This document shows positions 44,779 through 54,133 of a stretch of 64,000 bases of DNA, in pieces. The translations under genes were made by a program, and so were the position numbers. How positions within the stretch are numbered: position 1 is the stretch's first letter; the number at the start of each line of letters is the position of its first letter. Under the pieces are notes generated by a model. That model was given only the letters and a program-made list of their open reading frames with translations, had not been told where the DNA came from and ran no database searches. The DNA is from Bog-756 sp963727075 (GTDB lineage Bacteria > Actinomycetota > Acidimicrobiia > Acidimicrobiales > RAAP-2): NCBI GenBank assembly GCA_963727075.1, contig CAVSET010000006.1, forward strand, positions 930,001-994,000. Direction: 5' to 3'.

Positions 44779-45678
44779 ATGTCGTCGACCAGGCGCTCTG
44801 TCCGCAAGAATGTCCACGTGAAGGCATCCATTGCCAGAACAGCGTGGCACCGGCTCGAAGCGGTGAACGCGGTGGCCTACTTCTCCCGGGAGTGCCGGCA
44901 GGGCTTGAAGGATGCCGGGTTGCCGGGCTTTTGGATGGGCTACTTCGCATGCCGGGCAGCACCGATGGGGCCCGTGACCCCCGGAGTCGTCGAGGCAACG
45001 TTCTTCAACTTCCACCCGGCCATGGTCCGCCGGTCTATACCTGACGCGTGGGCCCTTGTCCCACCTGAAGCGGTCTTGTCAGTTCGGCAGCAATCGGCCG
45101 CCGCTGTGCTGCTCCGGCTTCTCCCAGGGACAGACGCATCGGTCCACCAGCTACTTCCGATCCTGTGGAAGGCCATCGAGCACGGGAGTGGAGCGGGCCG
45201 ACCGCTTTTCGCCGCCAACCGTGACGTAAGCGGAACCGATGATCTCGCCGGACTTTGGCAAGCAGCAACGACCCTCCGGGAGCACCGAGGCGATGGCCAT
45301 GTGGCGGTTCTCACCGAGGCCGACATGGGCGCATGCGAAGCTCACGTCCTGTTCGCCGCCACGGAGGGTTGCCCGCCCGAGCTCCTGAGAGAGAACAGGG
45401 GATGGTCCGTCGAGGATTGGGAGACCGCGTCTGAGGTTCTGAAGACCCGTGGCTCGTTGACGCCTTCGGGAGTGGCCACCGACTCCGGACGCCAGCTACG
45501 CAGCGCCATCGAGCAGCGAACGGACCAGCTCGCCGTGCAACCCTATCTTGGGCTTTCTGTCGACGAGATCGATGGGGCGATCCGTCTGCTGACCGGGATA
45601 GCGAGCAGGATCGTCGATTCAGGTGAGATCCCCTTCCCGAACCCCATGGGCCTGCCCGCACCCAGCGCAATCCGATGA
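44779..45678 (+). CDS. SCO6745-family helical protein
   Basis: About 299 residues. WHRLEAVNAVAYFSRECRQG at the start, FWMGYFACRAAPMGPVTPGV, EATFFNFHPAMVRRSIPDAW and GRPLFAANRDV are the conserved SCO6745-type blocks. The family is widespread in actinobacteria and annotated as a helix-turn-helix-like protein, function unknown. The second half includes LLRENRGWSVEDWETASEVL and a long helix. Start ATG 44779; GTG 44818 close by is an alternative that trims the basic leader. Standalone, before tRNA-Val(GAC) on the other strand. Confidence 0.78.
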   Translation: MSSTRRSVRKNVHVKASIARTAWHRLEAVNAVAYFSRECRQGLKDAGLPGFWMGYFACRAAPMGPVTPGVVEATFFNFHPAMVRRSIPDAWALVPPEAVLSVRQQSAAAVLLRLLPGTDASVHQLLPILWKAIEHGSGAGRPLFAANRDVSGTDDLAGLWQAATTLREHRGDGHVAVLTEADMGACEAHVLFAATEGCPPELLRENRGWSVEDWETASEVLKTRGSLTPSGVATDSGRQLRSAIEQRTDQLAVQPYLGLSVDEIDGAIRLLTGIASRIVDSGEIPFPNPMGLPAPSAIR

Positions 45679-45894
45679 ACCCGCCCAATCGCCGATGTGT
45701 CCTGCCTTTGACTCCTCTAGTAGAGCGGTGCCAGTTGGGTGTGACGGCCGAGTGGGCATCGACGCCAACGAGGCAGTTGATGGGCAAGACCCCCGCTCAT
45801 GCGGCCGATGCGAAAGGTTCCTCGTTGGCTCCGTGCCAGTCCTAGAAACAGAGATACGAGCTCGATCTAGTGCATATTCCCTGGTCAGTAGCGG

Positions 45895-45967
45895 TGGGCC
45901 GTGCGGGACTTGAACCCACGACCCCTTGCGTGTCATGCAAGTGCGCTACCAACTGCGCCAACGGCCC
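45895..45967 (-). tRNA. tRNA-Val (anticodon GAC)
   Basis: The reverse complement gives acceptor GGGCCGT with ACGGCCC plus discriminator A. The D arm is GCGCAGTTGGTAGCGC, the anticodon arm CTTGC-ATGACAC-GCAAG with anticodon GAC, and the T arm GTGGG-TTCAAGT-CCCGC. CCA not encoded. Confidence 0.95.
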
Positions 45968-46045
45968 GTGAAGGAGGACGATACCACCGCTCTCCTGCGA
46001 GACCCTCGTCCGGAACCGGCCAAGCACGACCTGTCGAGCCGAGTC

Positions 46046-46867
46046 TCAAGGGGTGGTGGTCCCGGCGACCACGTCGAGGGTCGCGCTCGGAGTGGCCCGA
46101 TCGATGGCGCTCCAGCCGCCGAGCTCGGTTCGACGGGCGATCACGGCCTGGTGTCCTCCCCGCACTCCGAACAGGCGCTTCGCATAGAGCAGGTACACCA
46201 CGATGGCCAGGTTGATCACCAGCGTCACCACTTTGAACACACTGACCCTCAACGTCAGTTCGTAGATCTCGATGGGTACCAATGCCGTGATGGCGACGAA
46301 TGTCAGATACTCTGCCCATCTCTTGGAGAACCAGAGACCGACCATCTCGGTGGCCTCGAGGGCCGCATACGCGGTCACCACCAATCCCAGCTGGATGAGG
46401 CGATGGGGTGAGTACTCGAATGCCCTGCGGAGGTAGCCGAGCACCCCTCGCAGCTGCGACTCGCCGGGGCTTCCACCCGACAGATCGTCCATGATGTTCA
46501 CATAGTCGCGGTGGAGGGCTGCGTCGTGACGGGCAAACGTGAACAGCACCACGGCCAGCACCCCGAGGACGACGACATGAATGGCCCGGTCCACTGCGAT
46601 CAGTCGCAGGACGTACCGGTCACGGAGGGCCGGTCCTCGGGCTGGGACCTCGATCTCGTCCCGGGGCGGGACCCGGTCCCTGGTGGGTCGGAGAGGGATC
46701 TCCCTGGCCAGCCAGGCGTCGCATCGGAGGCATCGATGCCACCGGACTCCCCCACGCTCCCGGACCACGGCCGCGTCGGCGTCGGTCACCGTCTTGGCAT
46801 CCGTGCCCACCAGGAAATGGCCCTTCCATCCGCAGGTGAGCAGCTCGTATCGGTTGTCAGGCCGCAT
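46046..46867 (-). CDS. DUF2127-family membrane protein
   Basis: 273 residues. The N-terminal cytoplasmic part has a zinc-binding-like RWHRCLRCDAWLARE (CxxC) and basic residues. Helices then follow: AIHVVVLGVLAVVLFTFARH, HRLIQLGLVVTAYAALEATE, WAEYLTFVAITALVPIEIYE and FKVVTLVINLAIVVYLLYAK, matching DUF2127. ATG 46867 (MRPDNRYELLTCGWKGHFLV) is preferred. Divergent from the dioxygenase gene with about 65 bp between starts. Function unknown. Confidence 0.8.
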   Translation of the reverse strand: MRPDNRYELLTCGWKGHFLVGTDAKTVTDADAAVVRERGGVRWHRCLRCDAWLAREIPLRPTRDRVPPRDEIEVPARGPALRDRYVLRLIAVDRAIHVVVLGVLAVVLFTFARHDAALHRDYVNIMDDLSGGSPGESQLRGVLGYLRRAFEYSPHRLIQLGLVVTAYAALEATEMVGLWFSKRWAEYLTFVAITALVPIEIYELTLRVSVFKVVTLVINLAIVVYLLYAKRLFGVRGGHQAVIARRTELGGWSAIDRATPSATLDVVAGTTTP

Positions 46868-46931
46868 CGACTTCGTGCCGGGCACGTCCGCAGAATAGGC
46901 TCGGATACGACTCGTGGCGTGGAGGGATGCG

Positions 46932-47753
46932 ATGGGCACCGATGTTCAAGCTCACATAGACCGGATCGATGACCAGGGGTACAGCATCATCGAAAGCGCC
47001 GTCGACATCGACCTGATCGACGCCATCAATGACGACCTTCTCCGGCTCGAACGGGACCTGGGCATCGTACCGGCGGACAACCTGTTCGAGGGAACCCACA
47101 CCACCCGCATCTACAACCTGCTCGCCCATGGCCCCAACTTCGAGCAGATCCCTGTCCATCCGGCCATTCTCCCGGTGTGCGAGGGGGTCCTGGATGACGG
47201 TCTGCTGATCTCCTCCCTTTCCTCCATCGCCATCGGACCGGATGAGACGCCGCAGCCAATACACGCGGACGATCAGGTGATTCCGTTGCCCAAGCCCCAT
47301 CCCGCAACCGTGTGCAACACCATGTGGGCACTCACCGACTTCACGGATGCCAACGGAGCCACCCGGATCATTCCTGGCTCGCACAAGGCCTCCGAGTCCC
47401 CAGACCTCGTCACCCAATACGATTCGATTCCGGCGGAGATGGCCAAAGGCAGTGTGCTCGTCTGGCACGGAAGTCTGTGGCACGGTGGCGGGGCCAACAC
47501 CACCAGCGAGCGCCGGGTCGGGATCGCCATGAACTACTGCGCCGGCTACATCCGTCAACAGGAGAACCAACAACTCGGCCTCCCCGTGGAACTGGTCCGC
47601 ACCTTCCCGTTCCGGCTCCAGCAATTGGTGGGGTACGGCATCTATCGAGGGTTGATCGGCCACATCGACAAGAACGTTCCGGCCAACCTGCTGCTAGCCG
47701 CGGCCGAGGATTCGCACCTCCTCTGGGACTACGCCACCCCTCCCGCGACCTGA
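46932..47753 (+). CDS. Phytanoyl-CoA dioxygenase (PhyH) family oxygenase
   Basis: 273 residues. Fe(II)/2-oxoglutarate site: QPIHADDQVIPLPKP holds the H-x-D pair (His111, Asp113), and the distal block WHGSLWHGGGANTTSERRVG supplies the second His and the 2OG-binding Arg. NGATRIIPGSHKASESPDLV is the typical PhyH strand. A clear RBS (ggaggg, 46921-46926) decides the start at ATG 46932. It hydroxylates an unknown substrate, possibly a lipid or small metabolite. Confidence 0.9.
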   Translation: MGTDVQAHIDRIDDQGYSIIESAVDIDLIDAINDDLLRLERDLGIVPADNLFEGTHTTRIYNLLAHGPNFEQIPVHPAILPVCEGVLDDGLLISSLSSIAIGPDETPQPIHADDQVIPLPKPHPATVCNTMWALTDFTDANGATRIIPGSHKASESPDLVTQYDSIPAEMAKGSVLVWHGSLWHGGGANTTSERRVGIAMNYCAGYIRQQENQQLGLPVELVRTFPFRLQQLVGYGIYRGLIGHIDKNVPANLLLAAAEDSHLLWDYATPPAT

Positions 47754-47766
47754 CCAGGACTCGACC

Positions 47767-50062
47767 TCATCGATGGGCAGGAGAAGGCTCCGCCTCGATC
47801 GTCACCGCGGCGCCGAGCCCGAGCTCGTGCAGAGCCGGTCGGGTGCGATCCATCTCTGCGGCCAGCTCGGCCAACCACGCCTCCAGCTCGAGCAGGGTCA
47901 TCGTTCCGTCTGGAGAGGACCGGTCGATCGTGCCGTCGATCGCCGGAGGTTCGTCCACCTCCAGGCGCTCTTGACCCATCAGTGCGTCGGCGAGGCTTCG
48001 ATAGGTGCGGGCCATGGCGGCCGATGACGCCAGTAGCTCGTCACAGACCTCCGGCATCTTCCTCGCCGCGCCGGTGGCCTTTGGCACCAGCCCCACCACG
48101 CTCGATCCGAACCACAGCTGATGCGCCGACGCAATCAGGGAGGACCAGGCCATCACCGGCGCATCGGACTGATGTGGTTCCGACAAGTACTGGGAGAACA
48201 CGTCCTCCGCGTCGACGGCTGCGATGCACACCTGGTCACGCCGCCTCGCCATGTCGACATCCTCGGGGTGTACACCGACGGAAGGCCTGTCCACCACGTG
48301 GCTCACCGTGGCCTGGGCGTAGCCACCGCCGGCCAGGAAGAGGCGACCGACGACTCGAGCGAGCTCCGACGACGCGCCCCGTGGCCAGATGGCCATTCCG
48401 ATCACCAGACCGATGGTGGCCCCGATCAGGACGTCTTCGAGCCGCACCAGGCCGAGCGTCCACCCTGACGGCTTCAGCAGGTTGAAGAGCACGACGATGA
48501 CCATTGTGAAGCAGGCCTGCCCGGCAATGAAACTGACCGCCGCAGGTAGGTAGAAAGCGGCAAAGACCACGACGGGCAGCACGATCGAGTAGATCATCGC
48601 GTCCACACCGAAGGTGGTGATGAGGACGCTCGATACGGCAAAGCCGATGGCCGTGCCCGACGGCGGCCTGCACCGCGGTCGACCGGGTCCCGGCGGCACT
48701 GGTCTTGAGCACGACCAGGGTGGCAAACCCGACCCAAAAACCGTGTTGGAGACCGAAGATGCCGACCGCCAACCGGGCAAGAGCCAACCCTGTGGCCAGG
48801 CGGAGGCTGTTCTGCAAATGCACAGAGCTCCACGAGAGGTTGCGGCGTGCTCGTCGAACCCACTTCCCCAATGACGGACCGTCGGTCAATGTCGCCACGA
48901 GCGCTGATTGCTCTGATGCCACCGACGCCTCCAGCGGTGCACCGTGCATCGCTCGGCAGTGGATCGAAGCGAGGCTCGTTCCCCAACTGAGTTGCTGGAG
49001 CACGAAGTACCAGGCGGCGAAGGAGCGGAGTTGGGCAGGTTCCTCCCCGGCCGCCATGTCGTCGGCGAACCGGCGGTGGCCTGACGCGGAGAATCGCTCC
49101 TTGGCCTGTTCGATCCGCTTGGGTTCGGGCAGGGTCCGGCCGTAGGTGGCGACTGCGCTGGCGCATCGGTCCAGTTCCGCCGCGAGGTGGTCGGTCAATC
49201 GGCGGCTCGCGTCCTCGAGTCGCGGCACCGGGTGGACCGGCAGGTGGTGGAAGACCCCGATGAGCCCGGCGATCCGCCTGGCCCCTTGCAGCATGTACAT
49301 CCTGGCCTTGTGCGGACTGGCCAGACCGTCCGGTCGCCACGCGCCCCGTGCGATGGCGCGCTCCGCCTCCAGAATGGACTCGGCCAACCGTCGGTCCGCC
49401 TCATCCGGCTCGCCCCCGTCCGGTGACGACAGGCCGTGGTCGGAGGGGCCGGACAGCGCGCGGACCTGCTCGGCGAGGACGCGGTAGACCTTGGCCAGCG
49501 CCAACCGACCTTCTGCCGTGGACCGGGAGGGCCACAACCATCCCGCCGCCACCAGCGACAGTGCGCCACCGAAGGCCAGACCGGCCTCGCGAGAGGGGAT
49601 CACCGACGTTGACCCCTCGACACCAGTGGCCACCACATAGAAGACGACCACGGCGCTCGAGGCGGCGGCGAAGTACCCGCTGAACACGGCCGAATAGCTG
49701 ACCCCCAGGGTGACCACGAACATGGTCACGGAGGCGGCGGCGGTATTGGTGGAGACCGCGGTACCGACGGCTAGCAACACCGCGCCCACTGCCAGCGTGG
49801 CGGCTGTCACCCGGAGCCGCTGGGCGCGCTTCCCCGAGAAATCCGCGATCCCCAGGACCGCTGCCGCAGTGAAGGTGGCCACGACGGCGAATTGCGAGTT
49901 GCCCACCACGTGGATCCCGATGAGGAAGCTGGCCGACATGACCAGTGCCGTTCGACCGGCCTTGCGAAGCGAGCGATGGTCAGGGTCGTGAACGATCGAG
50001 CCGACCCTCACCGATCGACGGCTCCTGCCCCCGGTGGTTCCGTCATCATCGGAACCATTCAA
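47767..50062 (-). pseudogene. FUSC-family (aromatic acid exporter-like) membrane protein, apparent frameshift
   Basis: Start MNGSDDDGTTGGRSRRSVRV at 50062. The first membrane block has ALVMSASFLIGIHVVGNSQF and VVATFTAAAVLGIADFSGKR. A cytosolic helical domain follows, then a second membrane block RLATGLALARLAVGIFGLQH and WVGFATLVVLKTSAAGTRST. After QAAVG near 48665 the frame changes to GTAIGFAVSSVLITTFGVDA and continues to the stop at 47767. The joined protein is about 765 residues with two FUSC repeats. It would export small organic acids; substrate unknown. Confidence 0.85.
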
Positions 50063-50175
50063 GCCGCTTTCCCGCCTCAGCTCGATCTGGTTCCGCCCGA
50101 ATGACGAGCTGGACCAAGACGAGTGAAGCCGGCCGATGGCTGTCGGTGGTTTGGTTCACAGACGGCCGGCCCTGG

Positions 50176-50247
50176 AGGCGGCGGGCGGAATCGAACCGCC
50201 GTAGGGGGCTTTGCAGGCCCCTGCCTAAACCACTCGGCCACGCCGCC
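50176..50247 (-). tRNA. tRNA-Cys (anticodon GCA)
   Basis: The reverse complement gives acceptor GGCGGCG with CGCCGCC and discriminator U. The anticodon arm is GGGGC-CTGCAAA-GCCCC with anticodon GCA, and the T arm is GGCGG-TTCGATT-CCGCC. CCA not encoded. It lies 50 bp before the divergent glycosyltransferase gene. Confidence 0.95.
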
Positions 50248-50296
50248 GCGGCGTCCGGCGATCCTATCCTCCCCGTCGGGATGGTTGAATCTCTCC

Positions 50297-51322
50297 ATGC
50301 GGATAGGAATGATCGCCCCGCCGTGGACACCCATCCCTCCACTTCTGTACGGCGGCATCGAATTGGTGGTGGATCAGCTGGCCCGGGGACTGCAGGACGC
50401 CGGCCATGAGGTCCTGCTCTTCGCCACCGGTGATTCCACCTGCCCGGTTCCCCGGAAATGGATCCTGCCCCAAGCCGAAGGTAGCCGGATCGGCATGGTG
50501 GTCCCCGAGATCCGCCACGTCATCCACGCCTACGAGGCGGTCCGCGATTGTGACGTCGTCCATGACCACACGGTGATGGGCCCCTTTCACGCCGAGCACT
50601 ACCCGTCCCTCCCGGTGGCCACGACCATCCACGGTCCGTTCAACGAGGAGCTCACCGACCTGTACCGGGTCAATGCCGAACGCGTTCCGATCGTGGCCAT
50701 CTCTCACGCCCAGCGCCGGTCCGCCCCCGAGATCCCGATCGCCCGGGTCATCCACCATGGGGTCGACGCCTCGCACTTCCCGGTGGGCGACGGCCGCGGG
50801 GACGAGGACGGTCCCTATGTGGTGTTCCTGGGGCGGATGTCCCGGGACAAAGGGGCCCACCGCGCCATCGACATCGCCCGCAAGGCGGGTGTCCGCATCC
50901 TGATGGCCGCCAAGATGCGGGAGCCATGGGAGCTGCAGTACTTCGCCGAAGAAGTGGAGCCACTGCTGGGGAGCGACGCTCATTATCTTGGCGAGGTCTC
51001 CCACGAGCGGAAGCTGGAGCTGCTGGCCGGAGCTTCGGCCCTTCTCTTTCCCATTCGATGGAACGAGCCCTTTGGCATGGTCATGCTGGAAGCGATGGCC
51101 TGCGGTACCCCTGTGCTGGCCTTTCCCGAGGGGGCTGCGCCCGAGGTGGTCGATGACGGGCGCACCGGCTTCCTCTGCGACGACGACGCGTCGATGGTGG
51201 ACGCCCTGGGGCGTCTCGGCGAGCTCGATCGCCGCAATTGCCGGCTGGCGGTCGAGGGCTACTTCTCGACCAACCGGATGGTGTCGGAGCACATCGAGCT
51301 GTTCGAGTCGATCATCACCTGA
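50297..51322 (+). CDS. Glycosyltransferase family 4 (GT-B)
   Basis: 341 residues, GT-B fold. The N-terminal acceptor domain has MRIGMIAPPWTPIPPLLYGG (G-G loop) and VVHDHTVMGPFHAEHYPSLP. The nucleotide-sugar domain has YVVFLGRMSRDKGAHRAIDI, LLFPIRWNEPFGMVMLEAMA (E-x7-E) and CGTPVLAFPEGAAPEVVDDG. It transfers a sugar from an NDP donor to an unknown acceptor. Start ATG 50297; the longer frame begins antisense in tRNA-Cys. Confidence 0.9.
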   Translation: MRIGMIAPPWTPIPPLLYGGIELVVDQLARGLQDAGHEVLLFATGDSTCPVPRKWILPQAEGSRIGMVVPEIRHVIHAYEAVRDCDVVHDHTVMGPFHAEHYPSLPVATTIHGPFNEELTDLYRVNAERVPIVAISHAQRRSAPEIPIARVIHHGVDASHFPVGDGRGDEDGPYVVFLGRMSRDKGAHRAIDIARKAGVRILMAAKMREPWELQYFAEEVEPLLGSDAHYLGEVSHERKLELLAGASALLFPIRWNEPFGMVMLEAMACGTPVLAFPEGAAPEVVDDGRTGFLCDDDASMVDALGRLGELDRRNCRLAVEGYFSTNRMVSEHIELFESIIT

Positions 51323-51373
51323 TCGAACGGTCGACGATGACTGGCTGCCCGCGACCACTGCGGACGGCGGCGC

Positions 51374-51568
51374 TCAGGAGCGGCGGCGGAACATCAGCCT
51401 GGCCACCAGTGTGACGAGACCGACCACGATGGCGAGCTTGATCACGAACCAGATGACCCCGGCGATGAAGCCGAGCACCTTGAACGCCACGAACAGGGCG
51501 ATCAACCCACCGCCGATGATGAGCACACCGTCGAACAGGCTCAACCCCGATCGCTGCTGCTCTTCCAT
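51374..51568 (-). CDS. Small membrane protein
   Basis: 64 residues: MEEQQRSGLSLFDGVLIIGG, a hydrophobic stretch of about 40 residues that can form two helices (LIALFVAFKVLGFIAGVIWF, IKLAIVVGLVTLVARLMF) and a basic end. No family known. Convergent with the glycosyltransferase, divergent from glnD with about 100 bp between starts. Confidence 0.6.
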   Translation of the reverse strand: MEEQQRSGLSLFDGVLIIGGGLIALFVAFKVLGFIAGVIWFVIKLAIVVGLVTLVARLMFRRRS

Positions 51569-51670
51569 GCCTCCAGGCTAACCGAGCCCTGCCGATGATC
51601 GTCGTCGCCCGGGGCACGTCGACGGGACAGGCCAGATCGGCCCAGGGCACGCCGGTGGTACGGTCCGCCC

Positions 51671-54037
51671 GTGTCCCTCCGAGACCGAAGGCAGGCGCTT
51701 CTCGACGACGCCGAGCTGCGGGGGGACGCGTTCTGCCGTGCCTACGCCCGAGCCGCCGACGGGTGGCTGTCCGACCTGTTCGACAAGGCGACCGAGGGGG
51801 ACAGCCGAGGGATCGCCCTGGTTGCCGTCGGGGGCTACGGGCGGGGCGAGCTGTGCCCCTACAGCGACCTCGACGTCGTCCTCGTCCACCGAGGCCGGCG
51901 GAGGATCTCGGCCATGGCCGACCGGATCTGGTACCCGGTGTGGGACGAAGGCATATCGCTCGACCACAGCGTCCGCCGGCCGGGCGAGGCGCTCGAGATG
52001 GCGAGCCGTGATCTCCGGGTGGCTCTCGGACTCCTCGACGCCCGGGTGGTGTGCGGCGACCGGAGGATCGCCGAACCGGTCCTCGAGGGCGCCAGGGGCC
52101 GTTGGGCCAAGCAGAAGCCGGCGTGGCTCGAGGTGCTGGCCGGCCAGGTGGCCGAGCGGCACCGCTCGTACGGTGACGTCGGGTTCCTTCTCGAGCCGGA
52201 TCTGAAGGAAGCGCACGGCGGTCTGCGCGATGTGGGCGCGCTCCGAGCCATGATGCTCGCTGTACCGGTTCTGGCCGACTACGTCGACACCGTGGCCATC
52301 GACAACGCCCGCGGTGATCTGACCGCCGTCCGCGTCCAGCTCCATCGGCGCGCCGGGCGGGAACAGAACAAGCTCCTTCTCCAGGAACAGGACGAAGTGG
52401 CCGCGGAGCTCGGCGAGCCGGATGCCGATGCGCTCATGCGAACCGTGGCGACCGCCGGCCGGAAGGTGGCCTGGGAGGGAGACGACGCCTGGCGGCGACG
52501 GGGGGCCTGGTCCCGTTCGCAGGCGTCCGGCCGGCGTCGCCGCCGCGCCACCGACCGCTTCGACTCGACGCTGGCCTCCGTCCCCGGCGAGCCCGACATC
52601 AGCGTCGGCTCGGACGAGGTGGTGGTCGGAGAGTCGGCGGACGTGCAGGGGGACCCGTCGCTGTCCCTGCGCCTGGCGGCGGTGGCCGCGGAGAGGAACC
52701 TGCCGATCGCCAGGGATGCACTCAACCTCCTCGGTCGCAAGGCGCCGGCACCCGAGGCCCCCTGGCCCGAGGACCTGCGCGCCGCGCTGGTGCGGGTGCT
52801 GGCCACCGGTCCACCGGCGATCGCCGCGCTCGAGGCGCTCGACCAGCGACACCTGCTCGAGCGCTGTCTGCCCGAATGGGCCGCTGTGCGCAACAAGCCT
52901 CAACGGAACCCGTATCACCGATTCACGGTGGACCGGCACCTGCTCGAGGCGACCGCCCTCGCCGCCACCCGGGTCCATCGAGTGGATCGGGCCGATCTGC
53001 TGCTGATCGGAACGCTTCTCCACGACATCGGCAAAGGCTTCCCGGGCGATCACACCGAGGTGGGCATGACGGTGGCTGCTGACATCGCCCGCCGGATGGG
53101 ACTGCCTGACGAGGACGTCGGCACCGTGGTCGCCCTGGTCCGCCTGCACCTGCTGCTCCCCGATACCGCCACCCGGCGTGATCTCGACGACCCGGCGACG
53201 GCCGAGCGGGTGGCCAAGGAGGTCGGCAACCGATCGATGCTCGAGCTGCTGGCTGCGCTGGTCGAAGCCGACAGCCTGGCCACAGGGCCCAGCGCCTGGG
53301 GATCGTGGAAGGCCGGGCTGGTCGCCGAGCTCGTCGAGCGGACCCGCCGCCTTCTGGCCGGTCAGCCGGTCGCCCCCGCCATGCCATGGATCACCGACGA
53401 CCTCCGGGTCGTCATGGACACCGTCCGCACGCATGGGGTGCCGGCCCTGTCCATCGAGGACCCGACGGTGACGGTGGTGGCACCCGACCATGTGGGCCTG
53501 CTCGCCGAGGTGACCGGGGTGCTCGCCCTTCACGGGCTCAACGTGCGTTCAGCCGTCGCGGCTGGCGAGGACGGAGTGGCCGTCGAGCAGTTCACCGTCG
53601 AGCCCGCCCGGGGTCGCTGGCCGGCTGCGGCACGCCTGTCGGACGACCTGGCCGCGGTGATGCGAGGGGCGCTGTCGATCGAGGACCAACTGGCCCGGTT
53701 GGCCCATACATACCGGAGAGAGCGCCGGACAGCCACCCCCCATCTGGTGTCGACCCAGGTCACCGTGGACAACAACGCCTCGGCCGTGGCCAGTGTGGTC
53801 GAGGTCCGGGCCGAGGATGTGGTCGGTCAACTCCACCGCATCACGAGGGCCCTGGTCGAGTGCCAGCTGGATGTGAAATCGGCCAAGGTATCGACATTCG
53901 GCTCGGCCGTCGTCGACGCCTTCTATGTGAGCGGCCCGGGCGGTACGAAGATCACCGATCCCCAACTCATCGCCGCGGTCGAATCGGCGGTCAAAGAGCG
54001 CGTCGGTACGGCCGGCCCCGATGGCCCACCGGTCTGA
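51671..54037 (+). CDS. glnD: [Protein-PII] uridylyltransferase / UTase
   Basis: 788 residues, full GlnD architecture. The nucleotidyltransferase motif GGYGRGELCPYSDLDV (54-69) carries the D-x-D metal pair (Asp66, Asp68), and the PII-UT helical domain includes LLEPDLKEAHGGLRDVGALR. The HD domain has GTLLHDIGKGFPGDH (about 446-460), followed by two C-terminal ACT domains starting near VTVVAPDHVGLLAEVTGVLA and VVEVRAEDVVGQLHRITRAL. It modifies and de-modifies PII in response to glutamine. glnK/amtB are not adjacent here. Start GTG 51671. Confidence 0.95.
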   Translation: MSLRDRRQALLDDAELRGDAFCRAYARAADGWLSDLFDKATEGDSRGIALVAVGGYGRGELCPYSDLDVVLVHRGRRRISAMADRIWYPVWDEGISLDHSVRRPGEALEMASRDLRVALGLLDARVVCGDRRIAEPVLEGARGRWAKQKPAWLEVLAGQVAERHRSYGDVGFLLEPDLKEAHGGLRDVGALRAMMLAVPVLADYVDTVAIDNARGDLTAVRVQLHRRAGREQNKLLLQEQDEVAAELGEPDADALMRTVATAGRKVAWEGDDAWRRRGAWSRSQASGRRRRRATDRFDSTLASVPGEPDISVGSDEVVVGESADVQGDPSLSLRLAAVAAERNLPIARDALNLLGRKAPAPEAPWPEDLRAALVRVLATGPPAIAALEALDQRHLLERCLPEWAAVRNKPQRNPYHRFTVDRHLLEATALAATRVHRVDRADLLLIGTLLHDIGKGFPGDHTEVGMTVAADIARRMGLPDEDVGTVVALVRLHLLLPDTATRRDLDDPATAERVAKEVGNRSMLELLAALVEADSLATGPSAWGSWKAGLVAELVERTRRLLAGQPVAPAMPWITDDLRVVMDTVRTHGVPALSIEDPTVTVVAPDHVGLLAEVTGVLALHGLNVRSAVAAGEDGVAVEQFTVEPARGRWPAAARLSDDLAAVMRGALSIEDQLARLAHTYRRERRTATPHLVSTQVTVDNNASAVASVVEVRAEDVVGQLHRITRALVECQLDVKSAKVSTFGSAVVDAFYVSGPGGTKITDPQLIAAVESAVKERVGTAGPDGPPV

Positions 54038-54133
54038 TATCCCCCAGACTCTGCCCCTACGCAGGCACGATCACTCCGCGTGGCATCCTGATCACCTTGC
54101 GGGCTGGTAGATTTTCTCCAGCGAGGGAGGCAG

